A stretch of DNA of 5,678 nucleotides from Coriobacteriales bacterium (lineage in GTDB: Bacteria > Actinomycetota > Coriobacteriia > Coriobacteriales > UBA8131). The DNA lies in the NCBI GenBank assembly GCA_031256575.1, contig JAIRQI010000182.1:1-5678 (forward strand), read 5' to 3'. The position numbers were made by a program, and so were the translations under genes. The notes beneath the pieces are model-generated. The model was not told the DNA's origin. It searched no databases and worked only from the letters and a program-made list of their open reading frames with translations. This document shows, piece after piece, positions 5,610-5,678 of this stretch (positions within the stretch are counted from its first letter, which is position 1; each line of letters begins with the position of its first letter).

Positions 5610-5678
5610 TTAGGAAAGGGCGTCTTTCAGACGCTGTATCGGGCTACGCTTCTCGTTTACCGAATCACCGAACTCCCG
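5610..5678 (-). CDS. dnaJ: Probable chaperone DnaJ, C-terminal 22 residues (5' end outside window)
   Basis: An open minus-strand frame enters from the window edge and ends at a TAA (5612-5610) directly abutting the mtaB ATG. It reads REFGDSVNEKRSPIQRLKDALS. The pattern FG-x-x-VNE followed by a short amphipathic RLKDAL tail resembles the C-terminus of DnaJ, the Hsp40 co-chaperone of DnaK. In many Gram-positive bacteria dnaJ lies just upstream of prmA, rsmE and mtaB, which agrees with the position. Only 22 residues are visible, with no J-domain or zinc repeats, so the identity rests on weak similarity plus synteny. PrmA or RsmE would be the alternatives, but the tail does not look like either. 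Confidence 0.6.
   Translation of the reverse strand, partial: REFGDSVNEKRSPIQRLKDALS
5620..5634 (-). other. Perfect 6-bp hairpin just upstream of the mtaB start
   Basis: On the minus strand GCGTCT-GAA-AGACGC forms a perfect 6-bp stem with a 3-base loop inside the last codons of the probable dnaJ. It ends 10 bases before the mtaB ATG. It is followed by CCTTTCC, not a T-run, so it is not a standard terminator. It could affect mRNA processing or ribosome access to mtaB, or be chance. Confidence 0.35.

Overview
The window is a dense bacterial housekeeping segment of moderate G+C (slightly over half by eye). Five complete genes and one partial gene lie head to tail on the minus strand, and the 3' end of an unrelated gene points toward them on the plus strand. 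In minus-strand transcription order the genes are: the tail of a probable dnaJ (5678-5610), mtaB (5609-4233), phoH (4190-3231), a ybeY-dgkA gene fusion (3229-2048), era (2051-1137) and recO (1125-334). On the plus strand, positions 1-221 encode the C-terminus of a TAXI-type TRAP transporter solute-binding protein.

The order dnaJ - mtaB - phoH - ybeY - dgkA - era - recO is the conserved heat-shock/ribosome-maturation neighbourhood of Gram-positive bacteria. The RecO start (MPTYSARIIVLKKTKL), the anaerobe-type TAXI transporter and the composition suggest an anaerobic Gram-positive lineage, possibly Actinomycetota such as Coriobacteriia, or a Bacillota relative. This assignment is inference from remembered family resemblance, not a search result.

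The minus-strand genes are packed as one likely transcription unit. The dnaJ stop directly abuts the mtaB ATG. The phoH stop is one base from the ybeY GTG start, whose ribosome binding site lies inside phoH. The ybeY-dgkA stop overlaps the era start as ATGA, and recO begins 11 bases after era. Only mtaB-phoH has a real gap (42 bp). Most of the products serve translation: MtaB thiomethylates t6A37 in tRNA, YbeY processes 16S rRNA, and Era is the GTPase checkpoint for 30S assembly. PhoH is a predicted ATPase associated with RNA metabolism, DgkA is a membrane lipid kinase, and RecO acts in recombinational repair.

The most unusual item is the YbeY-DgkA polypeptide. A soluble metallo-RNase is joined in frame to a three-helix membrane kinase through a linker of roughly 90 residues that is rich in Ala, Gly and Ser. 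Smaller oddities are a repeat-bearing insert in MtaB, a non-canonical KH loop in Era, and Gln in DgkA where a metal-ligand Glu is commonly found. I see no mobile element, CRISPR array, RNA gene or defence system. The only intergenic stretch over 100 bp is 222-333, which holds at most a weak terminator.
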